Positions 47,473-56,286 of a stretch of 64,000 bases of DNA are shown here, in pieces. Origin of the DNA: an uncultured Ignavibacteria bacterium (lineage in GTDB: Bacteria; Bacteroidota; Ignavibacteria; Ch128b). The position numbers and the translations under genes were made by a program. The stretch lies in assembly GCA_937944105.1 (NCBI GenBank), contig CALDZP010000076.1, forward strand, positions 1 through 64,000, in the 5' to 3' direction. The notes under the pieces were generated by a model. That model was given only the letters and a program-made list of their open reading frames with translations. It was not told the DNA's origin and ran no database searches. Within the stretch, counting starts at the first letter, position 1, and every line of letters starts with the position of its first letter.

Positions 47473-49977
47473 TCATCTTTCATACCAGCTTGTAATTTTA
47501 TTTTCAAAATCAGGTTCAGAGGCAACAAACCTCAAAGGAATTAATTTAGGTTCAACAAAAGTTACACCATCTCGGCTAACTTTCCAGCTTTCATCTGGGA
47601 AAAACCTAAACTCTGAAATGGTTGTCTTAAGGTTAATCTGCACATTAACTCCAGCTGATACATTTTCACCATAATTTTTAGCAATAATTTTTATCTTATT
47701 TAATCCAGGTTTGAGTAAATCTGTAATATCAAAAAATTTTGCTCGTTGACTTTCAACTAACAAAGATAAAGTTCTTCTTCCTCTCACATCCCCTACAAAT
47801 TTATCATTCACATAAAGTTCACAGTAAGAATCTCCCATTAAATGAACAAGTGCAGATTGGATTTTGTCTTTCACGATTAAATCTCTTACAAAAACGGCTT
47901 CTTCAATCTGCTGTTTATCTTTTTGTCCTGGATTCGAATCTGGATGATACATCCATTGACTTTTGATTGTTTGATCATATTCCACAATTTCCTGTTTAAG
48001 AGCATCTTTCATTCTCTTCCATGCAAAAATTTGTCGATCATATTTTTCTTTCTCTATCAATTCCAATCCCTTCTCTTTGTTCGTTCTCAACCAGAGTTCT
48101 CTAAAATCTTTTTTCAATTTGTATAAACGATTAATCATATCATCACACATATTACTAATAAGGTTTCTTTCATCTTTTTGTAAAAATCCATTCTTTTTAT
48201 CAATTATTCGTTTAATGTTAACTGAATAAACAAGTTTGTTACCATACCAATCAGCCTGGTGAGCAACAAATTCCAGATAATCCAGATATGATTTATTTTT
48301 TACTGGTAATCTTTTCAAATCATTAATCAATTCGAATGAAGTTTTAGCTTTTGATTTTACAGTTTCTCCAAAGAGAATAAAATTTTGTTCCTGATAATTA
48401 ATTGTATTGTTCCATTTAACAAAAGGATTTCTCCAGAAGTCATATTGATTAAATGCTGCACCAAAATCATTCAAAAGCATAAAGAGAGCATCAATTGATG
48501 GATTATTAAAACCAAAAAATTCGTGGTAAAATTTTTCTTTGAATTTATAAATATCAGCATTCAAAGGATTCCAAGCACACTCAGCACCAAATGCATAGCC
48601 AAACCAGTTAAATTCTCTCAAATTTTCTCCACCATTATCACCCCAATTTGAATTTATTAATCCAATTGATCCATATTCATATGATACCTTTGCAAATAGC
48701 TGAATATTCAAAAGTGAGTTTACTATATGCGGAAAGATTCTATTGTAATTTGTGACGGAAGGAGAGCAAATAAAAGGCTGGTTATAATCTTTGTATTTTT
48801 TAACAAAAGGTTCGTAATCATTCACACCATATCTCCAATCAACTACAATTATATCTTTTGGAAGCATTTCAAAAATTTCCGGATGGTTATGAATGATATC
48901 ACCATACATCATCATATGTTTGCCATATTTTTTGACTAACTCATTTACTTTTTTATAATGATTTGCATGAACAGCTGCTAATCCTATTTTTTCAGTTAAT
49001 TTTTTACTTCGACCAAAACCAACATCCCACGATTCATCAAGTCCTGCATGAAAATACTTAGATGGAAAAAGTACGGAAAGCTCTGCTATACATTTATCAA
49101 GAAAATCATAAGTTTTATCATTAGTTACATCAAGTGATGCAGCACCTGGAAATTCTGCAAGTTCATAGTAATTTGATTGAATCAGTAAATTTTCCCAGTG
49201 ACCAAGCGTTTGAAAAATGGGAATTATTTCAACAAAATAATTTTCAGCATACTTAACCAATTCTTTTATTTCTTCTTGAGAAAGTCGGCTTCTATTTAAT
49301 CCTACATCTGGAAATGATTTCAATTCAATTGCATCCTCGAAGTATGGTTGATACACATTCATCTTATATCTGGCAATAAGTCGAATAATTTTTTTGAGAT
49401 CATCGAGTGTTGAAACCTGACCACGAGCAATATCATCTGATATTCCTCTTAATGGAAAAGCAGGGAAATCAACAATCAGACAACCATCTACAAAAGTCTT
49501 TTTTGAATTATCAGATTCAAATAATTGAAAAAGACTCATCAGGCCATAAAAAGCACCCTGTGAATTATTTGCAAGTATAGCAATTCGATTTTGTTCAACG
49601 CTTAATAGATAAGCTTCTTTTTTATCGAGTAATTTCTTTTCTCTGATGATCTCTTTGAATTGCCAGGCATACTCGTTGTCAGACAAAGAACCAAAGTAGA
49701 TAAAATTTTTTGATTGAGGTGATTTTGAAATTTTAAGATTTAAATTTTCTTTAGTTTTTGATTTTAATTCGTCAATTAATAAAGTTTTAAAAAACTCTGA
49801 CCGTTCTACAAATTCATCAAAAACAAGTTTTGTACTCTTGTTGATAAAAAATTTACCTGACGCAGACATTACAAACTGTGGTTCTGGAATTATTTTGATC
49901 GGATTCATTTGTTCACCTGATACATAAGATGTTTGAATTAAAAAAAGTAATAGTGGAAATATTAAAAAAAATCTCAC
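47473..49977 (-). CDS. Glycoside hydrolase family 20 (beta-N-acetylhexosaminidase-like), exported
   Basis: This 834-residue protein begins at a GTG backed by a strong GAGGAGG site and has a signal peptide (1-21). An N-terminal GH20b-type domain (about 25-165) precedes the TIM barrel, whose Phe-His-Ala-Gly-Leu-Asp-Glu motif carries the catalytic pair Asp314-Glu315. The C-terminal region (about 690-834) contains a beta-sandwich resembling a galactose-binding module. GH20 enzymes release terminal GlcNAc or GalNAc by substrate assistance. It is probably periplasmic or secreted, acting on chitin-, glycan- or wall-derived amino sugars. No sugar transport gene adjoins it. Confidence 0.85.
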   Translation of the reverse strand: MRFFLIFPLLLFLIQTSYVSGEQMNPIKIIPEPQFVMSASGKFFINKSTKLVFDEFVERSEFFKTLLIDELKSKTKENLNLKISKSPQSKNFIYFGSLSDNEYAWQFKEIIREKKLLDKKEAYLLSVEQNRIAILANNSQGAFYGLMSLFQLFESDNSKKTFVDGCLIVDFPAFPLRGISDDIARGQVSTLDDLKKIIRLIARYKMNVYQPYFEDAIELKSFPDVGLNRSRLSQEEIKELVKYAENYFVEIIPIFQTLGHWENLLIQSNYYELAEFPGAASLDVTNDKTYDFLDKCIAELSVLFPSKYFHAGLDESWDVGFGRSKKLTEKIGLAAVHANHYKKVNELVKKYGKHMMMYGDIIHNHPEIFEMLPKDIIVVDWRYGVNDYEPFVKKYKDYNQPFICSPSVTNYNRIFPHIVNSLLNIQLFAKVSYEYGSIGLINSNWGDNGGENLREFNWFGYAFGAECAWNPLNADIYKFKEKFYHEFFGFNNPSIDALFMLLNDFGAAFNQYDFWRNPFVKWNNTINYQEQNFILFGETVKSKAKTSFELINDLKRLPVKNKSYLDYLEFVAHQADWYGNKLVYSVNIKRIIDKKNGFLQKDERNLISNMCDDMINRLYKLKKDFRELWLRTNKEKGLELIEKEKYDRQIFAWKRMKDALKQEIVEYDQTIKSQWMYHPDSNPGQKDKQQIEEAVFVRDLIVKDKIQSALVHLMGDSYCELYVNDKFVGDVRGRRTLSLLVESQRAKFFDITDLLKPGLNKIKIIAKNYGENVSAGVNVQINLKTTISEFRFFPDESWKVSRDGVTFVEPKLIPLRFVASEPDFENKITSWYER

Positions 49978-50632
49978 GACAACCTCCTCTGATTAATTTC
50001 TTTGAAAATTTTTTACTAACTACTATTCTATTTTCTTCAGGATTTATTCTTTTTATTAGTAATTTACTTAATACTGAAATTAATCTATCTATTTTTAGCA
50101 TTTAACTAAATACACACTCAATAATTTAATAAAATTTCTATTTTTCTGACCTTTTGATCCTTTCATTTATAGCGAAAAGATTCTGTTATCATAAAGGAAC
50201 TATGAAAGGCTATTTTCATCATACAAGTAATTCCAAAAAAACTTTTATCACTTTCTTTTTGAAAATCTCATTACCGTCATAAATTTTTAGTTGCAATAAC
50301 AAATAATGAATTTTAATATTTATTCAGTCCAAAGTACTGGTTGCTTTATACAGACTAAAAATACATTGAGGCTGTCCAGCAAGTATTATTTTGTCAACCT
50401 GAAATTATCCAATACGTGTTGTTCCAAACCCTGTCCCGATGAATACCAGAATTGTTTTGGAATCTAAACTTGAGATTATGAGCTAAAAATAGACCCTGAT
50501 TGCGAAAAATCGGGACAAGGTGACAGAATAACACTTTTTAGACAATCCCATAATTCTGATATGCCTAAAGAGTGTCTCGAAATAACATTTGATGAACAAT
50601 TGATGAAAAATTCTTACATCCAAAAATCAATC
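49978..50632. other. Intergenic region with one MITE-like element
   Basis: In these 655 bases nothing reads as a gene. The first 390 bases are AT-rich and must hold the promoter of the GH20 gene. The element at 50370-50548 is listed separately. Confidence 0.6.
50370..50548. mobile_element. MITE-like element with imperfect terminal inverted repeats
   Basis: The ends 50370-50400 and 50518-50548 are imperfect inverted repeats of about 31 bases (left starts GGCTGTCCAGCAAGTATT; right, inverted, starts GGATTGTCTAAAAAGTGTT; both then read ATT-TGTC-ACCT with small differences). A second inverted pair lies inside (CTGTCCCGAT at 50431-50440; ATCGGGACA at about 50508-50517). The element is about 179 bases with no coding capacity, as in MITEs. 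No target-site duplication was confirmed. Confidence 0.6.
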
Positions 50633-51643
50633 TTACATTGTCAATGCCATTATTGCCTTTGCAGTGTGTAACCGATTTTCTGCTTCATCATAAACAATTG
50701 AAATATCAGGATTGTCAATTACTTCATCGGTTACTTCTTTGCCACGATCGGCAGGCAGAGCGTGCATTAATTTAACATCTTTAGCTGCAAGTTTTATTCT
50801 TCTTTCATCACAAATCCAATCTTTATATTTTTCGAGATTTGCTTTCATTTCTTTTTTACATTCTTCTTCATTCTGCAAATAGTAATCTACATCATAGAAA
50901 GCAAAACCACCCCAATTTTTTGGAATTACAACATTAGCACCTTCAAAAGCTTCGTCCATATTATTTGTAAATCTCACACTGCCACCACCCACTTCAGCAT
51001 TTTTATAAGCTTTCTCGACAATATTTTTTGTCAATGGAAATTCTTTAGGATGAGCTATGGTAACATCAATTCCATATCGAGGAAAAAGTAGAATTTGAGA
51101 TTGTGGAACAGAAAGAGGCTTTGCATGTGAAGTTGCATATGCCCATGAAATTGTAACTTTCAATCCTTTTGGATTTCTACCAAAGTATTCAAAAATTGTC
51201 ATTAAATCAGCCAGTCCCTGGAATGGATGATACACATCATCTTGAAGAGACATAACAGGAACTGTTGCATGCTTTGCCATTTCATCAAGATATTTTTTAC
51301 CAATCCCATAAAAACAATTCCGACAGGCTATTCCATGTCCCATTCTCGATAAAATTATCGCAGTGTCTTTAGCTGATTCACCATGAGATATTTGCATTTT
51401 ATCGGCAGTCAAATCATGAGCATGACCACCGAGTTGGGTCATTCCAGCTTCCATTGAATTTCTTGTTCGTGTTGATTGCTCAAAGAAAATCATAAACAAG
51501 GTTTTGTAAGGAAGGTAAAGAGTTGGTTCTTCGGCATAAAATTTTTGTTTCAATTCGAATGCTGTTTCGAAAACTACATCAAGTTCTTCTTTTGTCCAGT
51601 CATCTTCAGAAAGAAAATGTTTCCCTTTAAATTTTTTTTCCAT
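50633..51643 (-). CDS. ygeW: YgeW-type carbamoyltransferase family protein
   Basis: This 336-residue protein is an aspartate/ornithine carbamoyltransferase homologue closest to YgeW, a knotted transcarbamylase of undetermined substrate. The carbamoyl-phosphate motif Ser-Thr-Arg-Thr-Arg is at 57-61. Then come His-Pro-Phe-Gln-Gly-Leu-Ala-Asp-Leu, Ser-Trp-Ala-Tyr-Ala-Thr-Ser-His-Ala-Lys-Pro-Leu-Ser-Val-Pro-Gln (the YgeW-like stretch) and Met-His-Ala-Leu-Pro-Ala-Asp in place of the usual His-Cys-Leu-Pro. A Gly-Gly-Gly-Ser-Val-Arg-Phe stretch also matches YgeW. It lies 17 bases after ygeY with an AGGGAG site. The pairing with ygeY and ygfK supports a role in purine catabolism rather than arginine synthesis. 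Confidence 0.85.
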   Translation of the reverse strand: MEKKFKGKHFLSEDDWTKEELDVVFETAFELKQKFYAEEPTLYLPYKTLFMIFFEQSTRTRNSMEAGMTQLGGHAHDLTADKMQISHGESAKDTAIILSRMGHGIACRNCFYGIGKKYLDEMAKHATVPVMSLQDDVYHPFQGLADLMTIFEYFGRNPKGLKVTISWAYATSHAKPLSVPQSQILLFPRYGIDVTIAHPKEFPLTKNIVEKAYKNAEVGGGSVRFTNNMDEAFEGANVVIPKNWGGFAFYDVDYYLQNEEECKKEMKANLEKYKDWICDERRIKLAAKDVKLMHALPADRGKEVTDEVIDNPDISIVYDEAENRLHTAKAIMALTM

Positions 51644-51660
51644 TTTTACTCCCTATTATT

Positions 51661-52845
51661 TTAGAATAATTGAACATACATTGAATAAAATGCTGAGGCT
51701 TTAATTAAATCTTCAATTGGACATTTTTCGTCAGGTGCATGAGCATATACTTCATCACCAGGTCCAAACCCAATTACCGGAATACCAAACAATCCATTAA
51801 TCACAACTCCATTTGTTGAAAAAGTCCACTTATCTACTACAGGTTCAGAATTAAAAAGCTCTTTGTAAACTTCAATACCTTTTTGGATTACAGGGTGATT
51901 TAAATCAAGTTTCCAGGTGGGATAATATTTTTCCATTCCATACTTTTTACCGGTATAAGCAGTTTCTTCATAAAAGAGAAGTTCCACTTTACCATTGTAA
52001 GGCTTAACTATTTCTTCAATCTGAGCTAAGGCGATTTGTTTGTTCTCACCAAAGGTCAATCGACGATCAAGATGAAACTTGCAGTAATCAGCAACTGCAC
52101 ATAGAGAAGGGCTATCCGAAACAATTTGTGAACATGTAACTGATCCTTTACCAAGAAATTCATCTCTCGCAAGTTTTTCATTTAATTTTTCAATTTCGAT
52201 CAAAGAATGAGCGGCAAGATAGATTGCATTTACTCCTCTTTCTGGAGCTGAGCCATGAGCAGACAGTCCATTGAATGAAACCTCAATTTCCATTCTTCCT
52301 CTCTGACCACGATAGATATTACATTTTGTTGGTTCAGTGACTATTACAACATCAGGTTTAATCTTATCTTCTTCAACAATAAATTTCCAGCAAAGCCCAT
52401 CACAATCTTCTTCCATAACCGAACCGATAAAGTAAACAGTTGCATCATTTTGTAATCCGATTTCTTTAAGAATTTTACCAGCTGTAATAAAAGCTGCAAC
52501 ACCACCTTTTTGATCAACAGAACCTCTTCCAAAAACATAACCATCTTTTATTTCACCCGAAAACGGATCAAAAGACCAATTACCTAAATTACCAGCATCA
52601 ACCGTATCAATATGTCCATCGATTGCAATAACTTTTCTTCCATTACCAATTCTGCCAATAACATTTCCAAGTCCATCAATTCCAACTTCATCAAAATTAG
52701 CCTCTTCCATCATTGATTTAATAAGTAGAGCAACATCTTTTTCTTTTGTGCTTAAAGACTTTGTTTGAACAAGTTTTGAAAGATTTTTAGCTGTATAATC
52801 GCTGTATAAATTAGCTTTCTCAAGAATAGCTGATTTAAGATTCAA
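51661..52845 (-). CDS. ygeY: YgeY-type M20 family metallohydrolase
   Basis: This 394-residue M20 hydrolase resembles YgeY, whose substrate is unknown. Metal-binding residues are intact: Asp-Gly-His-Ile-Asp-Thr (His78, Asp80), Gly-Arg-Gly-Ser-Val-Asp-Gln-Lys-Gly-Gly (Asp111), Met-Glu-Glu (Glu145/146) and His-Ala-Pro-Asp-Glu near the end. The start is TTG with a GAAAGGA site; the first ATG is too far in. It is first in the ygeY-ygeW operon and divergent from ygfK with only 89 bases between, so shared regulation is likely. Confidence 0.88.
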   Translation of the reverse strand: MNLKSAILEKANLYSDYTAKNLSKLVQTKSLSTKEKDVALLIKSMMEEANFDEVGIDGLGNVIGRIGNGRKVIAIDGHIDTVDAGNLGNWSFDPFSGEIKDGYVFGRGSVDQKGGVAAFITAGKILKEIGLQNDATVYFIGSVMEEDCDGLCWKFIVEEDKIKPDVVIVTEPTKCNIYRGQRGRMEIEVSFNGLSAHGSAPERGVNAIYLAAHSLIEIEKLNEKLARDEFLGKGSVTCSQIVSDSPSLCAVADYCKFHLDRRLTFGENKQIALAQIEEIVKPYNGKVELLFYEETAYTGKKYGMEKYYPTWKLDLNHPVIQKGIEVYKELFNSEPVVDKWTFSTNGVVINGLFGIPVIGFGPGDEVYAHAPDEKCPIEDLIKASAFYSMYVQLF

Positions 52846-52934
52846 AGATTTTCTTCCTTTCGATTATTTCATTTTTATTTTTTCTTAAATTTACACAGAA
52901 TTAATATTTCTTATAACACACAGGTATTTGAATC

Positions 52935-55900
52935 ATGGCTCTAAGAATGAAAACTTTACCAGTCAAAAATTTATTACAATGGATTTTTCGGGAATTAAAC
53001 TCACAAAAATCAATTTTCGGAATACCTGAATCAAAGTTTTTCAGAAAAAGAAATAAAAATCTTTACAAGTTCGATAAATATTTACTGGAAACTCCATTTG
53101 GACCTGCAGCTGGACCTCATACTCAATTAGCTCAAAACATAATTGCCTCTTTCCTTGCTGGCGGAAGATTTATTGAATTAAAAACCGTTCAAATTCTGGA
53201 TGAACTTGAGATAGCAAAACCATGCATTGATGTAGCAGATGAAGGTTACAATGTTGAATGGTCTCAGGAACTTAGTTTAGAACAAAGTTTTGAAGAATAT
53301 TTAAAGGCAAAGTTAATTGTGGAGTTACTTAATAGTTGCTTTGATTTTTCGCTTTGCAGATTCTCAACAACAGTCTTTAACATGAGCGTTGGATATGATT
53401 TGAAAGGCATTAAATCCGAAAAGATTAATTCTTTTATCGAAAAAATGAAAATGCCACAGAGCACAGTTCAATACTATGAATATTTGAACGAAATTTATAG
53501 ATCTTATCAAGAAACAGATTTTCTAAAAAAGTATTTAAATGAATCGTTAAAGGAATTTTTTGATGTCCCACTTAATTCCGTATCTGACTCTGTCACCTTA
53601 TCAACCATGCATGGTTGTCCTGCAAATGAAATTGAGGATATAGCAAAATATCTTATCATAGAAAAACAACTGACAACTTTCATAAAATTAAATCCAACAT
53701 TGCTTGGCTATGAAAGAGTAAGAGAAATTTTAGATAGACTCGGTTACAATTATATCAAGATCAAAAGAGAATCATTTGAAAAAGATTTAAAGTTAGAAGA
53801 AGCAATACCAATGATTAAAAGGTTAATTGAACTTGCTAAAAAAAATTCAATTACTTTTGGAATTAAACTTTCTAATACTCTTGGGGTTGTAAATACAAAA
53901 CAAACACTTCCTGGTGACGAAATGTATTTGAGTGGAAGAGCGCTTTTCCCTCTGACAATTAATCTCGCTTATGAACTTGCAAAAGAATTTCCAGATGATC
54001 TAATAATTTCTTATTCAGGTGGTGCGAATATTAACAATGCTTCAAAAATTGTTGATGCAGGAATTTTCCCTGTTACTTTTGCAACTGAACTATTAAAGCC
54101 TGGTGGATATCTCAGACTAACTCAGATTGTTAATAGTGTAGAAAACGATTCTAATGAAATTATCAAGACACCTAAAGTAAATCTGGAAAAATTAAAAGAA
54201 CTTTGTGATGAAGCACTGGAATCACCTTACTATAAAAAAGATTTTAAGGAAATAGAAGTAGTTAAAATTAATAAAGATTTACCTGCATTCGATTGCTATA
54301 TAGCTCCTTGTGAAGTAATATGTCCAATTCATCAAGATGTTTCAGAATATGTTTATCTGACTTCTCAGGGTAGATTTCAAGAAGCTTTTGAGGTGATAAT
54401 TGAGAAAAATCCTTTGCCACATATTACAGGTTATATTTGTGACCATCAATGCATGACCAAATGTAATCGATGGGATTACGATTTTCCTGTATTAATTAGA
54501 GACCTAAAAAAATTCGCTGTTGAAAATGCATTTGAAGAATATTTGAAAAAATTCAAATCGAACTCTGAAAAAAATAAAAATGGAATAAAAATAGCCATAA
54601 TTGGTGCAGGACCTTCAGGTTTAGCAGCAGCATATTTCCTTTCTCGGGCTGGTTTCAAAGTAACGATCTTTGAAAAAACAAATAAAGCAGGTGGGACTGT
54701 TCGACATACTATACCTCAATTTCGCATTCCTCAAGAGGTAATTGATAAAGATGTTGAGTTCATTCAAAAACACGGAGTCGAGATAATTTACAATTCTCCA
54801 TTTGATTTAAAAATTGATCAATTGAAAAATAAAGGTTTCAAATACATTTTTATTGGAATCGGAGCTGAAATTCCGAACGAATTAAAGCTAAATTTTAAAA
54901 ATGAAAATGTCTTTGATGCATTAGATTTTCTAAAACGATTTAATAAAAAAGAGAAAATTAAATTAGGTAGAAATGTAATTGTTGTAGGTGGTGGTAACTC
55001 AGCAATGGATGCAGCACGAGCAGCTAAAAGAATTGAGGAAGTTGAAAATGTAACTATTGTTTATAGAAGAACGATAAAATATATGCCCGCTGATAAAGAA
55101 GAATTAAATGCTGCTCTTGAAGATGGAATAAAAATCCTTGAATTACTCCAACCAGTTGAGTTTGATGGAGAACAATTAAAATGTCAAAAAATGGTTCTTT
55201 CTGATTTTGATGAAGATGGCAGACAAAAATCAATTCCCGTTGAAAATGAATTTATCTATTTAAATGCTGATACAATAATTACAGCAATTGGTGAAAAAAC
55301 AGATCTGAACTTTTTAATAATGAATCAAATTAAACTTGACGAAAAAAATAAAATCATCATAGATCCAGAAACAAACGAGACATCAATAAAAAATGTTTTT
55401 GTTGGTGGTGATGCACTGCGTGGTCCATCGACTGTCATTGAATCAATTGCCGATGGGAAAAAAGTTGCTGAAGCAATATTAAAACGAGAAAAAATTCGAA
55501 TTGATTTTGAACTGAAGAAAAATTTCAAAAAAGAAATGTTAGAAATGATTGATAATAAAAGAGGAATCGTAAATTTTGATTTATCTTTAAATTTTAAAGA
55601 ACTTGGTGAAAGATGTTTACTTTGTGATGTAATATGTAACAAATGCGTTGAAGTTTGCCCAAATAGAGCTAATCTAGCCATCCCGTTTGATAATGAAATT
55701 TTCAAAGATAAATTCGAAATCATCCACATTGATTCTATTTGTAACGAATGCGGAAATTGTGAAACATTCTGTCCTTACAATGGAAAACCATACAAAAATA
55801 AATTAACAATATTTACTGACTATCTCGAATTTTTTAATTCATCCTCACCAGGTTTTATCTTTATTGACAAAAACACACTGATGATAAGATCAGTTAATGG

Positions 55901-56051
55901 TTCTATGGAAAAAATTAAATTTCAGAACTTAGAAGACTTAAATAAAAACATCAAAAATCTAATCAACTCAGACGAGAATCAAATTAAATTTTACTCAATC
56001 CTATCAAAAATAATTGTTGAATACTCTTACCTTATACCCGACTTTTATTAA
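52935..56051 (+). CDS. ygfK: YgfK-type multidomain iron-sulfur flavoprotein (putative selenate reductase subunit family)
   Basis: This 1038-residue protein matches the YgfK layout. The N-terminus (about 1-440) resembles dihydroorotate/dihydropyrimidine dehydrogenase TIM barrels (Phe-Gly-Pro-Ala-Ala-Gly-Pro-His-Thr-Gln; Ser-Thr-Met-His-Gly-Cys-Pro). A cysteine-rich GltD-type segment (about 450-510) is followed by FAD-binding Gly-Ala-Gly-Pro-Ser-Gly (about 557) and NAD(P)-binding Gly-Gly-Gly-Asn-Ser-Ala-Met-Asp (about 690). The C-terminus has ferredoxin-type cysteine clusters (about 895-950). Its annotation as selenate reductase subunit is historical; members occur in anaerobic purine/urate degradation clusters. 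The start is at the first ATG; a second ATG four codons on is possible. Confidence 0.88.
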   Translation: MALRMKTLPVKNLLQWIFRELNSQKSIFGIPESKFFRKRNKNLYKFDKYLLETPFGPAAGPHTQLAQNIIASFLAGGRFIELKTVQILDELEIAKPCIDVADEGYNVEWSQELSLEQSFEEYLKAKLIVELLNSCFDFSLCRFSTTVFNMSVGYDLKGIKSEKINSFIEKMKMPQSTVQYYEYLNEIYRSYQETDFLKKYLNESLKEFFDVPLNSVSDSVTLSTMHGCPANEIEDIAKYLIIEKQLTTFIKLNPTLLGYERVREILDRLGYNYIKIKRESFEKDLKLEEAIPMIKRLIELAKKNSITFGIKLSNTLGVVNTKQTLPGDEMYLSGRALFPLTINLAYELAKEFPDDLIISYSGGANINNASKIVDAGIFPVTFATELLKPGGYLRLTQIVNSVENDSNEIIKTPKVNLEKLKELCDEALESPYYKKDFKEIEVVKINKDLPAFDCYIAPCEVICPIHQDVSEYVYLTSQGRFQEAFEVIIEKNPLPHITGYICDHQCMTKCNRWDYDFPVLIRDLKKFAVENAFEEYLKKFKSNSEKNKNGIKIAIIGAGPSGLAAAYFLSRAGFKVTIFEKTNKAGGTVRHTIPQFRIPQEVIDKDVEFIQKHGVEIIYNSPFDLKIDQLKNKGFKYIFIGIGAEIPNELKLNFKNENVFDALDFLKRFNKKEKIKLGRNVIVVGGGNSAMDAARAAKRIEEVENVTIVYRRTIKYMPADKEELNAALEDGIKILELLQPVEFDGEQLKCQKMVLSDFDEDGRQKSIPVENEFIYLNADTIITAIGEKTDLNFLIMNQIKLDEKNKIIIDPETNETSIKNVFVGGDALRGPSTVIESIADGKKVAEAILKREKIRIDFELKKNFKKEMLEMIDNKRGIVNFDLSLNFKELGERCLLCDVICNKCVEVCPNRANLAIPFDNEIFKDKFEIIHIDSICNECGNCETFCPYNGKPYKNKLTIFTDYLEFFNSSSPGFIFIDKNTLMIRSVNGSMEKIKFQNLEDLNKNIKNLINSDENQIKFYSILSKIIVEYSYLIPDFY

Positions 56052-56286
56052 TCTATGTTTTTGCTTTGAATTATTACTGTATCTTCATTAATCTTCAAAA
56101 CTTACGGCAAATCAAAGGATCGCGCATAAAAGATTAATTAAAACCAAATTAGATAAACAATCAATTTTTATAACAAACAGAAAATCAATTCTTATTCTAT
56201 TTTGGATTTCAAATTAACATTATATCATTTCAAAAGTTTTCTTTTCAACTAAATCGTATTTTTGTCTATCACTCGGTTAATAATAA

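Noticed and set aside
49913-50101. 62-residue frame upstream of the GH20 gene
   Set aside because: Overlaps the well-supported GTG start and signal peptide of the GH20 gene in another frame.
50633-51643. argF/otc, arginine-pathway ornithine carbamoyltransferase
   Set aside because: Internal motifs and the ygeY/ygfK neighbours match YgeW better, and the His-Cys-Leu-Pro motif is altered.
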